A DNA stretch of 38,862 nucleotides from Thermoplasmatales archaeon SW_10_69_26 (GTDB lineage: Archaea; Thermoplasmatota; SW-10-69-26): NCBI GenBank assembly GCA_003009755.1, contig PXUB01000040.1:1-38862 (forward strand). The letters are read 5' to 3'. The notes beneath the pieces were generated by a model, which saw only the letters and a program-made list of their open reading frames with translations, ran no database searches and had not been told where the DNA came from. The first letter of the stretch is position 1. Every line of letters starts with the position of its first letter. Position numbers and translations under genes: made by a program. Positions 35,458 to 38,862 of this stretch are shown in pieces.

Positions 35458-36030
35458 ATGCACCGACGTTGGATCCTCGCCGGCCTCGTTGCCCTGGCGT
35501 TGTTGGGAGCCGGTTGCCTGGGCCTCGGCGGCGATGACGGCGGGGACCCAGCCCCCGCCTTGGACGATGACTCGGGCGGTCAGGAGAGCGGCGGCTCGTC
35601 GACGTCCGACGACGCGAACGCGACCTCGGCCTCCTACTTCTCGGCCCCCGGCGACGCGAAGGCCATCGTCGCCGAGGTCCGCTGGGACGGGACCGCCGAC
35701 ATGGACCTGGCCCTCTGGAGCCCGCAGTTCTGCTCGGAGACGACCGCGCCGGAGCCGGCAGGCGAACCCGCCTGCACCATCGGGTACTTCGCCACGGGCG
35801 ACGAGACGCACGCCTACGGCACCGATCGCGCCTCGCCCGCCGTCCAGGAACGACGAGCCGAGGTGCGCGTCGACGCGACCACGATCGCCGAGGAGGCCTG
35901 CGAGACCCCGCCCTGCGAGTGGCAAGCCCACGTGAACCCGAACGTGGCCGTGGACTCGGCCTTCGAGCTGCGCGTCAGCGTCTTCCCCCACCACTCCCCG
36001 CCCGAGGACTACTCGGCGTTCGACGAGTAA
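35458..36030 (+). CDS. Exported lipoprotein of unknown function
   Basis: The 190-aa protein starts with a short signal peptide and a lipobox (RRWILAGLVALALLGAGC), so Cys20 or so is probably lipid-modified and anchored outside. A low-complexity Gly/Asp/Ser linker of about 35 residues follows. Then comes a compact domain with four cysteines (FCSETTAP, PACTIGYF, EEACETPPCEW) that could make two disulfides. It ends EDYSAFDE. No family is recognised. It is divergent from guaA, and the next reading frame downstream also begins with a lipobox. Confidence 0.8.
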   Translation: MHRRWILAGLVALALLGAGCLGLGGDDGGDPAPALDDDSGGQESGGSSTSDDANATSASYFSAPGDAKAIVAEVRWDGTADMDLALWSPQFCSETTAPEPAGEPACTIGYFATGDETHAYGTDRASPAVQERRAEVRVDATTIAEEACETPPCEWQAHVNPNVAVDSAFELRVSVFPHHSPPEDYSAFDE

Positions 36031-36074
36031 GCTGCCGGCACCACGCTCGAGGCCCGCCGCGAGCATCGCCGCGC

Positions 36075-36290
36075 ATGCGAGGGACCCACGTGGTTCTCGT
36101 GCTCGCGCTCCTTGCTACCTTCGCCCTCGCGGCCTGTCGACGGCGGCGACGGCGGCTCCGGCTTCGCGCGGACGGAGGAGGAGTGCGAGCCCCCGGGTCC
36201 AACGCGACGTCGACTGCGCTGGGGCGATCGAGGAGGAGCCGGTCGCCGAGCCCGGACCCGATCCGGCCCACGCTAGGGGCCAGGATCGGA
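36075..36290 (+). pseudogene. Degenerate lipoprotein gene, frameshifted
   Basis: The ATG at 36075 opens a clear lipoprotein signal peptide (MRGTHVVLVLALLATFALAAC). Immediately after the cysteine the same frame turns into poly-Arg. The frame one base further instead reads VDGGDGGSGFARTEEECEPPG, as expected for a mature lipoprotein, and another shift gives VDCAGAIEEEPVAEPGPDP. At least two small indels would be needed, so I call it a decaying paralogue of the preceding lipoprotein or a sequencing problem. It overlaps the end of the convergent membrane-protein gene by about 18 nt. Confidence 0.5.
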
Positions 36291-36755
36291 TCCGAAGCCG
36301 ATCTCGGCGCGGAGGACGTCCGCCAGGGCCACCGCGAGGCCCGCGAGGGCGGCCACCTTGTAGAGACCGACCCCCCAGAGCAGCTCCCGGTCCTCGCACA
36401 TGAAGCACAGGAGCCAGGCCCAGTCGTTCCACGCTAGCGCCGGGATCGCCACGAGCGTCCATACGCCGAGCTGGGCCCACCGTCTCGTCCGCGAGGTCCG
36501 CAGGATGGCGAACACCAACAGCCCCAGCAGCGCCAGCAGGAGGAGCGGCGTCGCGGCCTCGTAGCCGCGCTGGACGACGAGGGGTCGCTTGGACGAGCCC
36601 CAGAAGCCGTCGAAGAACGGCCGGCCGCGAACCCACGGCGTCGCCAGCGAGATCGCAAGCAGCGTGTACGGCACGAGCAGCAACCGCTGCAGCCGACCGG
36701 CTTGCTCCCAGACGCGACGAGCCCACGGGCGAGCGTGAACCTGCATCCCCACCAC
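36273..36755 (-). CDS. Four-helix membrane protein of unknown function
   Basis: The 160-aa protein has four hydrophobic segments: LLLVPYTLLAISLATPWV, ATPLLLLALLGLLVFAIL, LGVWTLVAIPALAWNDWAWLLCF and LLWGVGLYKVAALAGLAVALADVL. The basic N-terminus would be inside the cell. A CEDRE motif with a nearby Cys lies between helices 3 and 4. It starts at the GTG at 36755 (the ATG at 36746 is possible); both a TATA-like box 26 nt upstream and a ggagg element precede it. No family is recognised. It lies downstream of the CDF exporter gene but has its own promoter. Confidence 0.75.
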   Translation of the reverse strand: MVGMQVHARPWARRVWEQAGRLQRLLLVPYTLLAISLATPWVRGRPFFDGFWGSSKRPLVVQRGYEAATPLLLLALLGLLVFAILRTSRTRRWAQLGVWTLVAIPALAWNDWAWLLCFMCEDRELLWGVGLYKVAALAGLAVALADVLRAEIGFGSDPGP

Positions 36756-36776
36756 CTTCCTCCGCGACGGTGGTCG

Positions 36777-36784
36777 AGAAAAGG
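36777..36784 (-). promoter_or_regulatory. TATA-like box of the four-helix protein gene
   Basis: The minus strand reads ccttttct, centred about 26 nt before the GTG at 36755. Confidence 0.5.
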
Positions 36785-36849
36785 CTTGGGATCGACGTTT
36801 CGACCATCGTGGCGAGTCCCGGTTCGCCGGTCTTCGACCTTCGGGGAAC

Positions 36850-37782
36850 TCAGCGGCCCGCGGGCGCGTCGGCCTTCGTGCCGGGCTCGACGAACACGTA
36901 GCTGAGCACCGGCACCGCTCGGCGCAGGTCGGCCTCGATGCGGTCCATCGCCGCCTCGGCCTCGTCGCTGTCGAGGCCGTCGGCGAGATCGATCTCCACG
37001 CCGAGCAGCACGTCCTCGTGGCCCAGGTACATGCTCTGGATGCGGAAGACGTCGTCCACGGCAGGGTCCTCGGCGAGCACCGCCTGGACGCGGCGACGGT
37101 CCTCGCTCGAGAGGCCGCGGCCCAACAGCAGGCCTTTGACGCGCCAGGCGAGGAATGTGGCGAAGCCCATGAGCAACCCGCCGATCATCAGGCTGCCGAT
37201 CCCGTCCCAGATCGGGTTCCCGGTGACCACGGACAGGATCATCGAGCCGGCCGCGATCGGCAACCCGACGAGCGCCAGCGAATCCTCGACGATCACCGTC
37301 AACAGCGTGGCGTCCCGGGTCTCCGTGAGGAACTCCCCGACCGATCCCATCCCCTGGTCCTCGGCCGCCTGGCGGGCCTTGCGGACCGCGATGAAGAGCA
37401 CGATGCCCTCGATCACGAACGCGGCCGCCAGCACGAGCAGCGAGAGCCGAATCGAGCCCAACGGGTGGGGATCGAGGACCTTGTGGACGCCCTCGTAAAG
37501 GCTGTAGAGCCCAGCCACACCGAAGAGGAGCACGGCCACGAGGAACGGCCAGAAGTAGGCCGACTTGCCCCGCCCGAACGGGTACTCGTCCGTCGGCGAG
37601 GGCTCGGCCCGCTGCAACCCGAGCAACAACAGGACCTGGTTGCCGGTGTCGGAGAAGCTGTGCGCGGCCTCGGCCAGCATCGCCGAGCTGCCGGCGGCCA
37701 GCCCGGTCACGAGTTTCAAGATCGCGATGAGCAGGTTGCCCACGAGGGCGGCGATTACGCTGACGAGGCTTCCCGACGCCAC
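36850..37782 (-). CDS. Cation diffusion facilitator (CDF) metal exporter, SLC30A9-like
   Basis: The 310-aa protein exports Zn2+ or similar divalent cations in exchange for protons. The family's membrane metal site is visible as His41/Asp45 (AEAAHSFSDTGNQ) in helix 2 and Glu166/Asp167 (VIVEDSLALVG) in helix 5; the NQ after the first and the ED in the second are typical of the ZnT9/SLC30A9-like subgroup. Six helices precede a cytosolic C-terminal domain (about 225-310; LGRGLSSEDRRRVQAVL, then YLGHEDVLLGVEIDLADGL). The GTG at 37782 is chosen because the first helix follows directly; a longer frame would add an Arg-rich tail. It is divergent from the last gene. Confidence 0.93.
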   Translation of the reverse strand: MASGSLVSVIAALVGNLLIAILKLVTGLAAGSSAMLAEAAHSFSDTGNQVLLLLGLQRAEPSPTDEYPFGRGKSAYFWPFLVAVLLFGVAGLYSLYEGVHKVLDPHPLGSIRLSLLVLAAAFVIEGIVLFIAVRKARQAAEDQGMGSVGEFLTETRDATLLTVIVEDSLALVGLPIAAGSMILSVVTGNPIWDGIGSLMIGGLLMGFATFLAWRVKGLLLGRGLSSEDRRRVQAVLAEDPAVDDVFRIQSMYLGHEDVLLGVEIDLADGLDSDEAEAAMDRIEADLRRAVPVLSYVFVEPGTKADAPAGR

Positions 37783-37940
37783 GGCGAGCCGACACCGGCG
37801 CGCGCGGTTGAGAGTTTCGGGTCGACGGCGCCCGAGGGGACGCCACCCAGCTGACCCCGCCCGTGCTCGACGACCCCGCAACGCACGAGCGACCCGACGA
37901 CGTCTGAGGTCTCCCTTGGCTAGGGGTTCTGGCCGTAACC

Positions 37941-37949
37941 GTTTCAAGG
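37941..37949 (+). promoter_or_regulatory. TATA-like box of the last gene
   Basis: gtttcaagg is centred about 25 nt before the GTG at 37969. Confidence 0.45.
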
Positions 37950-37968
37950 AGCAGGCCCTTCCCGTGGT

Positions 37969-38862
37969 GTGGTCCAGGACACGATCGTCGGAGTGCTCGG
38001 CGCCGTCCTGATCGTCGGCTCGATGGTCACCGCGATCAACGTCCAGGACACGAGCGCGCCTGGCGAGGGCGAGGTGCAGGATGCCCCCCCCGCGATCGGC
38101 ACCTCGACCTGGAAGGCCTCGAGCTGCGAGGCCGGCTCCGTGTACTGGACCCCGGCGCTCGAGGACCTAGACGAGGTCGTCGGCCCCAACCTCGAACCAG
38201 CCGAGGGACCCTTGCCGGACCGGGGCTTGTTCTGGCTGTTCGTCTTCGATTGCGATCGCTCCAGCGTGAACGGGCTAACCATCTCCCCGCCGACCGGCGC
38301 CTCGGCGCTGGTGGCCGTGGAAGAGCCCGACGACACCCGCAACGTGACCGCCCCCGACGGATGGGCGGCCATCCCCAGCCAGTACGGCAGCGCCGACAGC
38401 CAGATCGCCGACATCTTCGACAAGCACGGCTTCAACTACACACCCGCGCAAGCGGCCGTCGGCACGTCCTCGACCCCGCTCAGCGACGACGTGCGCCTCA
38501 CGCTCGACACGCCCACCGGCTACTTCGAGGCCTCGCTCACCCTCACGGGCCCCACGAACGAGCGCACCGTCGAGGGCGCCATCGTCGGCACCAGCGAGGA
38601 CCGGTTCAGCGTCTTCTCCGGCGAGGAGCGCATGGATCGGCGCGAGAACGGCACGTCCACGATCGAGACCCGCGGCACGACGTGGGTCGAACGGCTGAAC
38701 CTCGATCCCAACCCGTACGCGATCAGCTACGACAAGGGGATGACGTGGAACTTCACGTTCGAGGACGAGCCCTTCGACGGGAACGCGAGCGAGCCCTCGG
38801 GCAACGGCCTCGACACGTCCCGGACGATCGACGACGTGGCGAGGGACCGACCGACGGACGGG
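37969..38862 (+). CDS. Membrane-anchored exported protein, 3' end beyond the window
   Basis: The frame is open from the GTG at 37969 to the last base (298 codons) and so lacks a visible stop. It begins with one membrane helix (TIVGVLGAVLIVGSMVTAI). The rest is polar and acidic with several N-glycosylation-type sequons (NVT, NYT, NGT, NFT), as expected for the outside of an archaeal cell. Two cysteines (SSCEAGS and FDCDRSS) might pair. Strand-like repeats such as VRLTLDTPTGYFEASLTLTG suggest a beta-rich fold. The family was not recognised. A TATA-like box upstream supports a leaderless GTG start. Confidence 0.75.
   Translation, partial: MVQDTIVGVLGAVLIVGSMVTAINVQDTSAPGEGEVQDAPPAIGTSTWKASSCEAGSVYWTPALEDLDEVVGPNLEPAEGPLPDRGLFWLFVFDCDRSSVNGLTISPPTGASALVAVEEPDDTRNVTAPDGWAAIPSQYGSADSQIADIFDKHGFNYTPAQAAVGTSSTPLSDDVRLTLDTPTGYFEASLTLTGPTNERTVEGAIVGTSEDRFSVFSGEERMDRRENGTSTIETRGTTWVERLNLDPNPYAISYDKGMTWNFTFEDEPFDGNASEPSGNGLDTSRTIDDVARDRPTDG

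Noticed and set aside
36075-36437. A full 120-aa basic secreted protein from the second lipobox
   Set aside because: After the signal peptide the frame becomes Arg-rich and then antisense to the convergent four-helix membrane protein. Neighbouring frames give more protein-like sequence, so a frameshifted remnant is more likely.

Overview
The window is a gene-dense, very GC-rich stretch of an archaeal chromosome. Ribosomal proteins L1, L10 and L12, an archaeal-type alanyl-tRNA synthetase, a haloarchaeal-like TrpRS, a two-subunit-type GMP synthetase and an M29 aminopeptidase all point to Archaea. The proteins are strongly acidic (Asp/Glu-rich, Lys-poor), as in salt-adapted euryarchaea, and the genome carries DNA gyrase. 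Most start codons lie 25-30 nt downstream of a short T/A-rich box in GC-rich DNA, which is the pattern of archaeal TATA boxes feeding leaderless mRNAs. A euryarchaeal lineage near Halobacteria or Thermoplasmatota fits, but the sequence alone does not settle the phylum.

Layout. 253-2350 (+): stalk operon rpl1-rpl10-rpl12. 2517-6917 (-): class V aminotransferase, alaS and a small acidic protein, tightly coupled. 7043-8280: two zinc-ribbon proteins, a broken DUF72 gene and a small hypothetical protein. 8411-11325 (-): trpS-pheS. 11643-13223 (+): a divergent 3-hydroxyacyl-CoA dehydrogenase/crotonase fusion, flanked by inverted copies of a 17-nt repeat. 13533-14582 (-): an alpha-methylacyl-CoA racemase-like CoA-transferase family protein. 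14733-17985 (+): ABC ATPase, permease and a surface protein, translationally coupled. 18014-20337 (-): RDD membrane protein, M29 aminopeptidase and an 86-aa protein. 20606-23146 (+): gyrA without gyrB. 23329-29754 (+): a complete SUF iron-sulfur operon (rrf2-sufB-C-D-S-U-T). 29994-31757 (+): a secreted, membrane-anchored subtilase. 31767-34002 (-): two metallo-beta-lactamase-fold hydrolases, one fused to a Nudix domain. 34003-34399: a repeat-filled gap built from partial copies of the guaA 3' end. 34400-35347 (-): GMP synthetase ATP-PPase subunit. 35458-36290 (+): a lipoprotein and a frameshifted lipoprotein remnant. 36273-37782 (-): membrane protein and CDF metal exporter. 37969 to window end (+): a membrane-anchored exported protein that runs off the edge.

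The window is mostly housekeeping: translation, Fe-S assembly, GMP synthesis and DNA topology. Three parts stand out. First, the SUF operon has a bacterial gene order and a bacterial-type Rrf2 regulator, with a perfect palindrome lying on its TATA box. Second, the guaA 3' end is partly duplicated twice next to the gene, as expected for an integration-site scar, and its stop codon sits in the loop of a 19-bp perfect hairpin. Third, an interlocked pair of 10-bp inverted repeats lies at 2556-2725.
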